A DNA stretch of 17,077 bases, taken from an uncultured Eubacteriales bacterium (GTDB lineage Bacteria > Bacillota > Clostridia > Oscillospirales > Butyricicoccaceae). Each line of letters opens with the position of its first letter. The first letter of the stretch is position 1. The stretch lies in contig CAKUAK010000122.1 of the NCBI GenBank assembly GCA_934636325.1, positions 1 to 17,077 on the forward strand, read 5' to 3'. The notes under the pieces are model-generated. The model searched no databases. It worked only from the letters and a program-made list of their open reading frames with translations, and had not been told where the DNA came from. This document shows positions 1 through 7,040 of the stretch, in pieces. Position numbers and translations under genes: made by a program.

Positions 1-952
1 CGGCGTTTCCCGCCCGGGTCGACGCCGCGGCCTGTATGCCGTATCCAGGTATGTAAAAGGCCGATTCAACGGTATTGGCGATGGTATGCGCCGCCGTCGA
101 GATCTCTCCCAATGAATTTATCATCGAGGCAAACGCCACGAATCCCAGCGATGTACCGAAGCGCTGAAGGATATTCGGTATGGCCGTTTTGATGCATGGC
201 ACAAGTATTTCGGCATCTGGGCTTATCCTCTGGCCACGGGGCGAAACGAGGTCATGCCCCCATAAGGCGATCGTTATGCATATACCGCCGACGGCGAAGG
301 ATATGGCGCTGGCGATCGCCGCGCCGATTATACCCATCCCGGCGCCGGGCACAAATATCCGAGTCGAAAATAAACTGACCCTGCGCGAAGGATATATCAT
401 AAAGAAGTTGAGCACAACATTGACCATATTGACCAGCAGACCGATGCGCATGGGGGTTCGCGTATCTCCCGCGGCGCGAAGTACCGTGCCGAAAATAATG
501 GTGGCGGCGCGGAAAACCATCGGGACATAAAGAATAAAGAAGTATTTCCCCGCTATATCCTGTATGGACGGATCGACATGCATCCAGACAGGCACGCGGC
601 TGCTGAGCGACAGGGCCAATATCGTTGCTGCGATACCCGCCACAAGGGCGGCAAATACAGCCTGACCCGATGCCCTGGCCGCCATTTTTTCATCTCCCGC
701 GCCGATAGAGCGCGCTATGAAGGAAAGAAAACCTATGCCTATGGCCGATACCGTGCTGCCGATAAGCCAGCTGACCGTCGACGTCGAACCGACGGCAGCT
801 GTGGCCTGGGTCCCTATGGACCCGACCATTGCCGTATCGACATACTGTACCGCCGTCTGCATAAGCTGCTCAAGCATGGTCGGCCACGCGAGAGTGATTA
901 TTGTCATAAACAGCGCGCGGCGTTCTTCGCTTTTGAATATTTTTCTTGCCAT
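1..952 (-). CDS. MATE family multidrug/cation efflux transporter (partial, C-terminus beyond the window)
   Basis: I translated this frame from the ATG at 952; it stays open to position 1, giving 317 codons of a family usually around 450 residues. The protein is very hydrophobic, with repeated membrane segments. It has MATE-typical features: a Pro in the first helix (AWPTMLEQ, about residue 24), VDTAMVG (38-44) and LRAAGDTRTPM (158-168) after the fourth or fifth helix. MATE proteins are 12-helix inner-membrane antiporters that export drugs or metabolites using Na+ or H+ gradients; the substrate here cannot be told. The start lies 3 nt after the ligA stop, and the ligA 3' end supplies purine-rich Shine-Dalgarno sequence (CAGGAATAGGAC), so it is probably co-transcribed and translationally coupled with ligA. 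Membership in the family is clear; the physiological role is unknown. Confidence 0.9.
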   Translation of the reverse strand, partial: MARKIFKSEERRALFMTIITLAWPTMLEQLMQTAVQYVDTAMVGSIGTQATAAVGSTSTVSWLIGSTVSAIGIGFLSFIARSIGAGDEKMAARASGQAVFAALVAGIAATILALSLSSRVPVWMHVDPSIQDIAGKYFFILYVPMVFRAATIIFGTVLRAAGDTRTPMRIGLLVNMVNVVLNFFMIYPSRRVSLFSTRIFVPGAGMGIIGAAIASAISFAVGGICITIALWGHDLVSPRGQRISPDAEILVPCIKTAIPNILQRFGTSLGFVAFASMINSLGEISTAAHTIANTVESAFYIPGYGIQAAASTRAGNA

Positions 953-955
953 GTC

Positions 956-2944
956 CTATTCCTGTTCCCCAATCATTTTTTCAAACTCATCCTGGTCGAT
1001 GATCGCAATGCCGAGAGACTGGGCCTTTGTCAGCTTTGAACCGGCGTCCTCTCCGGCCAGCAGATAGGATGTCTTTTTCGAGACGCTGGAGGAGACCTTG
1101 CCGCCGAAGCTCTCGATCATTTGTGTCGCCTGTTCACGCGTATATGTCGGCAACGTGCCTGTCAGCACGAAGGTCTTGCCTTCGAATCTTGAATCTTTCT
1201 TCTCGATATGCTCGGTCATATTGACCCCGGCTTCCTTCAGACGGTCGATAAAATGTATATTCTGTGGGCTGGCAAACCAATCTCTGAGACTTTCGGCGAT
1301 GACCGGGCCGACATCTCTTATCGAAACGATCTCTTCATCGGTCGCCTGCATGATGGCGTCAAGGGTTAGGAATTTCTCGGCGATAGCCTTTGACGCCTTC
1401 TGCCCGACATTTCTTATCCCAAAGGCAAAAAGAAGCCGCGAAAGCTGGTTGCTCTTGCTCGCTTCAAGAGCATTAAGAAGGTTTTCCGCCGATTTCTGCC
1501 CCATCTTTTCCATAGAGGCTATATCCTCGGCCTTAAGGAAATACAGGTCTGCTGCCGAACGGATATGACCGTTCTGAAGCAGATTTTCGACTATAGCTAT
1601 GCCGAGGCCCTCTATATCCATTGCCCCACGGGATGCAAAATGAGCTATGCTCCGCGACAGCTGGGCCGGACACTCGGAGCTTACGCAGCGTATCGCCGCC
1701 TCATCGGGGTCGCGGTAAAGGGGGCCGCCGCAGACCGGGCAGACCTTCGGCCATTCAAACGGAGCGGCGTCATCTGTGCGTTTTGACCTGTCAACGCCGA
1801 GGACCTCCGGTATGATATCGCCGGCCTTCCTGACGATTATCGTATCGCCTATCCTGATATCCTTTTCGGCGATGAAATCCTGATTATGCAGCGTAGCGCG
1901 GCTGACCGTCGTTCCGGCAAGCCTTATCGGTTCAAAAACAGCGTTGGGGGTCAACACGCCTGTACGTCCTACCTGAATGGCTATATCAACCAGTCTTGTC
2001 GGCTTTTCCTCCGGCGGAAATTTGTACGCCACAGCCCAGCGCGGAGCCTTTGCCGTACTGCCCAGCCTTCGGCGCTGCTCAAGCGAATTGACCTTTATGA
2101 CGATGCCGTCAATGCCATAGCTCAGCTCGCCGCGGATGTCGCCGATATTCTTTATAAACCTGATTATCTCTTCGATATCACTTGTAACGGTATAGTGGTC
2201 GACCACTTTAAATCCATGATCGGCCAGATATTCAAGGGTGCGGCTGTGGGTGTCGAACCCCAGCTCTTCACCGTTTTGAAGATTGAAGCAAAAGATCGAC
2301 AGCTTGCGCTGCGCACAGATGCGGCTGTCGAGCTGACGCAGCGAACCTGCGGCGGCGTTTCGAGGATTGGCGAAAAGGGGCTGTTCCTGCTTTTCGCGTG
2401 CGTCATTCAGGGCGTCAAAGGCCTTTGTGCTCATATATACTTCGCCGCGGACAAAGAGGGTCGGAAGATCGGTGTCTGTCCGAAGCGGGATATCATATAT
2501 CGTTTTAAGGTTTTCCGTGACATTCTCGCCCACTATGCCGTCTCCGCGTGTCGCGCCGCGGACAAATACTCCGTTCTGATATTCGAGACATACCGAAAGA
2601 CCGTCGATCTTGACCTCAACACAGTATTCCGCGTCTGGGAATCGCTCTTTAATGCGTTCGTCAAAGCCATACAGCTCTTCAAAAGAGAAGATGTCCTGAA
2701 GGCTCTCCATGGGATATGGATGCTCGACGCTTTCAAATCCTTCGAGCACAGTGCCGATAACCCTCTGTGTCGGAGAATCGGCCCTCGCAAGCTCGGGGTG
2801 CTCGGCTTCGAGCTTCTTAAGCTCGTTCATAAGGCTGTCGTATTCAAAATCGGTGACGGCGGGATCGTCATCGTTATAATATTTTTTGGCGTAGCCGATC
2901 AGCAGATCGGTCAGGCTGTCTATACGCTTTTTGATATCTTCCAT
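956..2944 (-). CDS. ligA: NAD+-dependent DNA ligase LigA
   Basis: LigA seals nicks between Okazaki fragments and in repair, using NAD+ as the adenylate donor. At 662 aa it has the usual full length. Domains in order: N-terminal NMN-binding Ia domain with the Tyr/Asp motif (YYNDDDPAVTDFEYD, about 22-36); adenylation domain with the catalytic lysine in VEVKIDG (K112); OB fold; a Cys4 zinc finger (C402, C405, C420, C425); a helix-hairpin-helix region; and a C-terminal BRCT domain from about 587. The start is ATG at 2944, because the Shine-Dalgarno AAAGGAG (2959-2953) lies 8 nt before it; an in-frame GTG at 2950 is only 2 nt away from that site. The gene stands between yunB and the MATE gene, without pcrA or gatC, which flank ligA in many Firmicutes. 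It probably has its own promoter (about 2976-3003). Confidence 0.98.
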   Translation of the reverse strand: MEDIKKRIDSLTDLLIGYAKKYYNDDDPAVTDFEYDSLMNELKKLEAEHPELARADSPTQRVIGTVLEGFESVEHPYPMESLQDIFSFEELYGFDERIKERFPDAEYCVEVKIDGLSVCLEYQNGVFVRGATRGDGIVGENVTENLKTIYDIPLRTDTDLPTLFVRGEVYMSTKAFDALNDAREKQEQPLFANPRNAAAGSLRQLDSRICAQRKLSIFCFNLQNGEELGFDTHSRTLEYLADHGFKVVDHYTVTSDIEEIIRFIKNIGDIRGELSYGIDGIVIKVNSLEQRRRLGSTAKAPRWAVAYKFPPEEKPTRLVDIAIQVGRTGVLTPNAVFEPIRLAGTTVSRATLHNQDFIAEKDIRIGDTIIVRKAGDIIPEVLGVDRSKRTDDAAPFEWPKVCPVCGGPLYRDPDEAAIRCVSSECPAQLSRSIAHFASRGAMDIEGLGIAIVENLLQNGHIRSAADLYFLKAEDIASMEKMGQKSAENLLNALEASKSNQLSRLLFAFGIRNVGQKASKAIAEKFLTLDAIMQATDEEIVSIRDVGPVIAESLRDWFASPQNIHFIDRLKEAGVNMTEHIEKKDSRFEGKTFVLTGTLPTYTREQATQMIESFGGKVSSSVSKKTSYLLAGEDAGSKLTKAQSLGIAIIDQDEFEKMIGEQE

Positions 2945-2975
2945 TGTCACAGCTCCTTTGCACAGGCTTCGGACG

Positions 2976-3003
2976 TTTATATTTTAGGCTATTAAACCGA
3001 CAA
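2976..3003 (-). promoter_or_regulatory. Candidate sigma-A-type promoter for ligA
   Basis: On the minus strand TTGTCG (3003-2998, 4 of 6 to the -35 consensus) is followed after 16 nt by TATAAA (2981-2976, 5 of 6 to the -10 consensus). It lies in the 83-nt gap between yunB and ligA and would give a leader of about 25 nt. The -35 match is moderate, so ligA could instead be read from yunB transcripts. Confidence 0.4.
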
Positions 3004-3027
3004 ATACAAACGCTCCAGGTTATTATA

Positions 3028-3738
3028 TCAGTTTCCGCCGCCATAGTCATTAAATTTTTCCAGAAGGTCACTTTCGGTATCGACGATATCGGTATAGTTA
3101 TCAGGGACCTTGCCGATGATTATCGTCTCTGCAAGGTTGACCTGGGATGATACCTCGAAGTATCCCCTTGTGCCGGGCAGCAGAACGCTTACGCCGACAG
3201 TCGTATCCATAATGAGCCTGTGGCGCGTCTGGTTTATCCCTGCCGCCGTGAACTCGCTTATAAATGATGCGTTTGCGCTGTTGACCATCTGGAGCAGCAC
3301 CGGTATCCTTGGACCGCGTCCGGAAAAAAGCTCGCCGTTTATGATATTCCCCAGGGGAACGTCGATCCGGCTGGTTGCCGAACGGTTTATCTTTTCGTTT
3401 ATGCGGGAGAGCATGGATGATTTGAGCCGGTTTATCTTTATCGAATCGGTTTTTACGGCCAGTATATCCCCTTCGTTGTTCTTTTCAAAATAGATGATAT
3501 TATCATAAATACCGCCTTGGGAGCTGAGCTCTTCTTCGACGGCCTCATTGACGGCATTCACCGCGATATATCTTGCCCGGCCTTCAGCATAGGTCTTTAC
3601 AAGGGGTCTCATCTTTGCTTCTATCGAAAATATAAGAACGAGCGATGACAGGCAGAGCGTTGTCAGCCACAAGAGCCTGATATGGGTCCTGTCGCGGCGT
3701 CTATACCGCCGAATATATAAAAGCCTTCGTATCTTCAA
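3028..3738 (-). CDS. yunB: Sporulation protein YunB
   Basis: The 236-aa product matches the YunB family in layout and sequence: a short basic N-terminus (RRLLYIRRYRRRDR), one membrane helix at about residues 22-40, then an extracytoplasmic domain with the family-like stretches AVNEAVEEEL, PLGNIINGELFSGRGPRIP and TTVGVSVLLPG. B. subtilis YunB (about 254 aa) is made in the mother cell under sigma-E and contributes to spore formation; its biochemical activity is unknown. The start is TTG at 3738, preceded by GGTGAG about 5 nt upstream; the first ATG lies after the membrane helix and would remove it. The gene follows the terminator of the ispH-rpsA unit, so it should have its own, perhaps sporulation-specific, promoter. 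I could not find a convincing sigma-E pair of boxes in the 100-nt gap. Confidence 0.9.
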   Translation of the reverse strand: MKIRRLLYIRRYRRRDRTHIRLLWLTTLCLSSLVLIFSIEAKMRPLVKTYAEGRARYIAVNAVNEAVEEELSSQGGIYDNIIYFEKNNEGDILAVKTDSIKINRLKSSMLSRINEKINRSATSRIDVPLGNIINGELFSGRGPRIPVLLQMVNSANASFISEFTAAGINQTRHRLIMDTTVGVSVLLPGTRGYFEVSSQVNLAETIIIGKVPDNYTDIVDTESDLLEKFNDYGGGN

Positions 3739-3786
3739 ATATTCTCACCCAGAATCATAATATTCTCTTTATTTCTCCGGGGTTAC

Positions 3787-3815
3787 GAAAAAAGCGCCGC
3801 CCGGAGGCGGCGCTT
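3787..3815 (-). terminator. Intrinsic terminator of the ispH-rpsA transcription unit
   Basis: On the minus strand an 8-bp GC-only stem (GCGCCGCC / GGCGGCGC) with a 4-nt loop, extended by two A-T pairs, is followed directly by six Ts. It sits 24 nt downstream of the ispH-rpsA stop codon and upstream of yunB. It is the only strong intrinsic terminator I see in the window. Confidence 0.93.
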
Positions 3816-3838
3816 GGATCAAACTGTAGTGCGCGAGA

Positions 3839-5776
3839 TTATTCAGCTGTCTCTTCTTCAGCGGGAGCGCTCTCGAGCAGAGCCCTGATGCTGAGGGAGA
3901 TCTTCTTCTTCTCGTTATCGATATCGGTGATCTTTGCATCAACGACCTGACCGAGCTCAAGGGCCTCTTCGGGCTTGCCAATGCGGCGGTCAGCAACGAT
4001 CTGAGAAATGTGGATAAGGCCGTCAACACCGGGAAGGACTTCGGCAAAAGCGCCGAAGGGCATGAACTTGACGATCTTAACCTTGACAACATCGCCGACA
4101 TTATATGTCGACTCGAACTTTGTCCAGGGATTGTCTTCAGCCAGCCTGTAGCCGAGAGAGATCTTCTTCTTCTCGGGATCAAAGCCGATGACATAAACAT
4201 TGACCTCCTGGCCGATGGTCAGAACATCCGAAGGATGCTTTACCCTGTTCCAGGAAAGCTCGGAAATATGGATCATGCCGTCTACGCCGCCGATATCAAC
4301 GAAAGCGCCGTAGCTGGTGAAGGACTTGACAACGCCGGTATACTTTGCGCCGACTTCGATGGTCTCCCAGATCTTTGCGGCAGCTTCCTTGCGGAGCTCA
4401 GACTGGACAGCCCTGATAGAACCGACAACACGCTTGCGCTGACGGTTGATCTCTGTGATGCGCATCTTGTGGCTCGTCTTCATCAGGGAATCGAAGGAAG
4501 CCTCCCTGGGCAGACCTGTCTGGCTGGCGGGGATAAATACCCTGATGCCCATGACCGAAGCGATAACGCCGCCCTTGTTCTGATCGACGATAACGCCGTC
4601 AACGATCTCCTTATTCTCGTAAGCGGCCTCGAGCTTCTCCCAGTTCTTTACGGCGTCAAGACGCTTCTTGGAGAGCATGATAAGACCTTCTACGTCGTTT
4701 ACACGCATGACATAGGCTTCGATCTCGTCACCGATATGGATATTCTCTGCAACATTGAATGTGGGATCGTCGGAAAGCTCGCTCATCGGGATATAGCCAG
4801 CCTGCTTTACGCCAAGATCAACATGGATATCATTGGAATTGATCTGCGTTATGATACCAGATACCTTTTCTCCTGTATGTAAAGTTTTGAGGGACTGCTC
4901 CAAAAGCTCTTCGAAGCTCTCAGTGTTTTCATTTTTGATTTCTTCAGACATCTTCCTGTTTACCTCCTTAATTACCGAATCGGGTGTCGAAGCCCCGGCA
5001 GTTATGAATACCGCGCGGCAGCCGCCGAACACATCGGTATCAAGCTGCCCCGCGTTTTCGATAAATACTGTTTTTTTACAGCAGGACAGACAAAGCCTGT
5101 ACAGATTGTTCGAATTACTGCTTGACGGATCGCCGATAACAATGACCCCATCCGATTTGGCTGCCCGGATCATGGCCTCTGATTGCCTTAATTCGGTCGC
5201 CTTACATATTGTATCAAAAAACAGTACGTCATTACAAGAGGTTTTTAATTTATTTACAAACTCGCCGTACTTTTTTATGCTGAAGGTGGTCTGGGCGACG
5301 ACCGAAATCGGCGTTCGACGGTTATTACTGATAAAATTATCCATTTCTTCATCGGTCAAAACGACCGTATGCTCGCCGCAGCGAGAGCATATGCCCCTGA
5401 TCTCCGGATGATCGGCATGCCCTATTATGAGAACATGCCGGTTTTTGGCAGATTCCCCGGATACTATGCCGTGTATCCGCGCAACCTTCGGGCAGGTCGC
5501 GTCGATCAGCTGCGCCCCGCTCCGAATAAGACGCTCGACCTCTTCCGCGGGAAGCCCATGCGCACGAATAAGGACACAGCTCCCCTTCTCGGGGGCTTCC
5601 CCATCCGGAAGGACACTTACCCCGGCGCGTTCAAGCGACGCCAGGACCGTGCTGTTGTGTATCAGCGGTCCCGCAGTATACACGCGGCCATGTTCCTCGG
5701 CCGCCTTATATGCCATATCGACGGCGCGCCGGACGCCGAAGCAAAAGCCGGCCGTCTTTGCTGTTGAAATATTCAT
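3839..5776 (-). CDS. ispH: Bifunctional 4-hydroxy-3-methylbut-2-enyl diphosphate reductase (IspH) / ribosomal protein S1 fusion
   Basis: This 645-aa protein joins two whole proteins. Residues 1-275 are IspH, the last enzyme of the MEP isoprenoid pathway, which reduces HMBPP to IPP and DMAPP with a [4Fe-4S] cluster. The three cluster cysteines are present (C12, C95, C191), as are the substrate-binding positions H40, H73, H123, E125, TT163-164 and the SSNSN segment near 219-223. Residues 276-645 are an S1-type protein with four S1 RNA-binding domains (about 301-372, 390-456, 475-544, 559-630). Such fusions are known in Clostridia. The ATG overlaps the plsC stop by one base (TGATG), and the Shine-Dalgarno for the full-length start is weak and distant, so translation is probably coupled to plsC. 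An internal start and a codon-usage change lie at the junction. A strong terminator follows. Confidence 0.97.
   Translation of the reverse strand: MNISTAKTAGFCFGVRRAVDMAYKAAEEHGRVYTAGPLIHNSTVLASLERAGVSVLPDGEAPEKGSCVLIRAHGLPAEEVERLIRSGAQLIDATCPKVARIHGIVSGESAKNRHVLIIGHADHPEIRGICSRCGEHTVVLTDEEMDNFISNNRRTPISVVAQTTFSIKKYGEFVNKLKTSCNDVLFFDTICKATELRQSEAMIRAAKSDGVIVIGDPSSSNSNNLYRLCLSCCKKTVFIENAGQLDTDVFGGCRAVFITAGASTPDSVIKEVNRKMSEEIKNENTESFEELLEQSLKTLHTGEKVSGIITQINSNDIHVDLGVKQAGYIPMSELSDDPTFNVAENIHIGDEIEAYVMRVNDVEGLIMLSKKRLDAVKNWEKLEAAYENKEIVDGVIVDQNKGGVIASVMGIRVFIPASQTGLPREASFDSLMKTSHKMRITEINRQRKRVVGSIRAVQSELRKEAAAKIWETIEVGAKYTGVVKSFTSYGAFVDIGGVDGMIHISELSWNRVKHPSDVLTIGQEVNVYVIGFDPEKKKISLGYRLAEDNPWTKFESTYNVGDVVKVKIVKFMPFGAFAEVLPGVDGLIHISQIVADRRIGKPEEALELGQVVDAKITDIDNEKKKISLSIRALLESAPAEEETAE
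4949..4969 (-). promoter_or_regulatory. Internal Shine-Dalgarno and ATG at the IspH/S1 junction (possible separate S1 start)
   Basis: In the fusion gene the minus strand reads AAGGAGG (4969-4963), 11 nt, then an in-frame ATG (4951-4949), which is Met276. The peptide from here begins MSEEIKNENTESFEE, which looks like a native S1 N-terminus, and the IspH domain ends just before it. The Shine-Dalgarno is much better than the one before the full-length start, though the 11-nt spacing is slightly long. Codon usage changes here as well. This supports, but does not prove, independent translation of a 370-aa S1 protein (3839-4951). Confidence 0.5.
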
Positions 5777-6369
5777 CAGCTGTTCAGGGCCTTTTTCTCG
5801 GGAATGGCGTGGACTCTGCGCATTATCTCGTCTGTCACGATGCGGTATTCTTCGGAAGAAGGCTTGCCATCGACAACGGGATAATAGGGTTCACCAAATG
5901 TCACCGTGCAGCCGCGGAAGGCCTTTCTGCCCGGGGTTATGTATACCGGGATTATGGGGACACCGGCTTTAAGGGCCAGCATGGCGCTTCCGGCCTTGGG
6001 CTCCGATTTCATGCCCGGCTTGACACGTGTGCCTTCGGGGAAAATTATCAGCTTTTCCTTATTTTTAAGAGCTTTGAGAGAATACTTAATGGCACTCAGG
6101 TCATTTTCGCCTCTCGATACGGGATATGCGCCGAAAGCCTTTAAAAACCACTTTAAAACCGGAATCTGGAAAAGCTCTTTTTTCGCCATTGCCGCATATT
6201 GCTTTCTGTCGCCCAGGGCAAGAACGACTAGCACCGAATCTATGTTCGCCGTATGGTTCCCACAGATTATTGCCGGGCCGGAAACGATATTCTCACGGCC
6301 GACAAACCTGAACCTGTATATCGGCCAGAGACATATGTAAACTATCCAGTAAGCTATCTTAAAAAACAT
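5776..6369 (-). CDS. plsC: 1-acyl-sn-glycerol-3-phosphate acyltransferase (PlsC family)
   Basis: PlsC transfers an acyl chain to lysophosphatidic acid to make phosphatidic acid at the inner face of the membrane. The 197-aa protein has a hydrophobic N-terminus (about 1-20), the catalytic HX4D motif (H39 to D44 in NHTANID), and the glycerol-phosphate-binding motif FPEGTR (110-115), followed by a VPIIPV block. Length fits the short PlsC class. The ATG lies inside the last codons of cmk (11-nt overlap), with GGAGAAG 7 nt upstream, and its stop overlaps the ispH start, so cmk, plsC and ispH are very likely one coupled unit. Acyl donor preference (acyl-ACP or acyl-CoA) cannot be read from the sequence. 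Confidence 0.94.
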   Translation of the reverse strand: MFFKIAYWIVYICLWPIYRFRFVGRENIVSGPAIICGNHTANIDSVLVVLALGDRKQYAAMAKKELFQIPVLKWFLKAFGAYPVSRGENDLSAIKYSLKALKNKEKLIIFPEGTRVKPGMKSEPKAGSAMLALKAGVPIIPVYITPGRKAFRGCTVTFGEPYYPVVDGKPSSEEYRIVTDEIMRRVHAIPEKKALNS

Positions 6370-7039
6370 GATCCATCTTCTCCGTTATGATATCTTTGAG
6401 CATGGCGGCCGATTCTTCAAGCCCGATACCCGTCGTATCCAGCAGGACGGCATCCTCCGCCGGACGCAGCGGCGCTGCGGCTCTTTCAGAGTCATGCCTG
6501 TCGCGCTCCCGCAGATTGGCAAGAACGCCCTCGAACGTGACATCCTCGCCCCTCTCCTTGAGCTCGGTATAACGGCGCATGGCACGGTCGCTGTCGTTGG
6601 CCGTAAGGAATACTTTTATCGGTGCGTCGGGCAGGACGACCGTTCCGATATCCCGCCCATCCATTATAACATCGCTGTTCTGGGCCAGCGTGCGCTGAAG
6701 CGACAGAAGAAAAACCCTCACCTCGGGTATCGCCGACACAGCCGAAGCATATCTCGATATCTCTTCGGTGCGGATAAGTCCGGACACATCCTCGTCATTG
6801 AGAAACACATGCTGTGCCCCATCGACATACCGTATATCCACCGATATGTCATCCAGGCAGGCTATGACACCCGGTATATCTGATGTCTGGACGCCTTTTC
6901 GGCAGACATAAAGGCCGATGGCCCTGTACATCGCGCCGGTATCGACGTATATAAAGCCGAACTCTTTGGCCATCATCTTTGCCAGCGTACTCTTGCCTGC
7001 GCCCGACGGCCCGTCTATAGCTATGCTTATCTTACTCAT
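6359..7039 (-). CDS. cmk: Cytidylate kinase (CMP/dCMP kinase)
   Basis: Cmk phosphorylates CMP and dCMP with ATP, recycling CMP released by RNA turnover and phospholipid synthesis. The 226-aa protein has the N-terminal P-loop GPSGAGKST (10-18), the VDTGAMYRA segment near 33-41, the MDGRDIGTVVLP motif, and the lid region with RRYTELKERG and LRERDRHDSER. Length is normal. The ATG at 7039 has a strong Shine-Dalgarno (GGAGGAGG, about 9 nt upstream) and lies one base after the stop of the flavoprotein gene. Its 3' end overlaps plsC. In many Clostridia cmk stands in this same neighbourhood with plsC and ispH-rpsA, which supports the call. Confidence 0.97.
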   Translation of the reverse strand: MSKISIAIDGPSGAGKSTLAKMMAKEFGFIYVDTGAMYRAIGLYVCRKGVQTSDIPGVIACLDDISVDIRYVDGAQHVFLNDEDVSGLIRTEEISRYASAVSAIPEVRVFLLSLQRTLAQNSDVIMDGRDIGTVVLPDAPIKVFLTANDSDRAMRRYTELKERGEDVTFEGVLANLRERDRHDSERAAAPLRPAEDAVLLDTTGIGLEESAAMLKDIITEKMDHVF

Positions 7040-7040
7040 A

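Noticed and set aside
2945..2950. GTG at 2950 as the ligA start
   Set aside because: It lies only 2 nt after AAAGGAG; the ATG at 2944 has 8-nt spacing.
1886..2995. Long open frame on the plus strand opposite ligA (369 codons)
   Set aside because: It lies antisense to a clear full-length LigA; its translation resembles no family and reflects third-position codon bias of ligA.
3735..3758. Seven-codon leader frame (MILGENI) whose stop overlaps the yunB TTG
   Set aside because: No convincing Shine-Dalgarno before its ATG; such short frames arise easily by chance.
3739..3785. GAATATT before yunB as a sigma-E -35 box
   Set aside because: It fits the -35 consensus, but the matching -10 would fall on the start codon and does not resemble the sigma-E consensus.
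4010..4882. 290-codon plus-strand frame opposite the S1 domains
   Set aside because: It mirrors the S1 coding region with its strong codon bias; no ribosome-binding site or recognisable domain.
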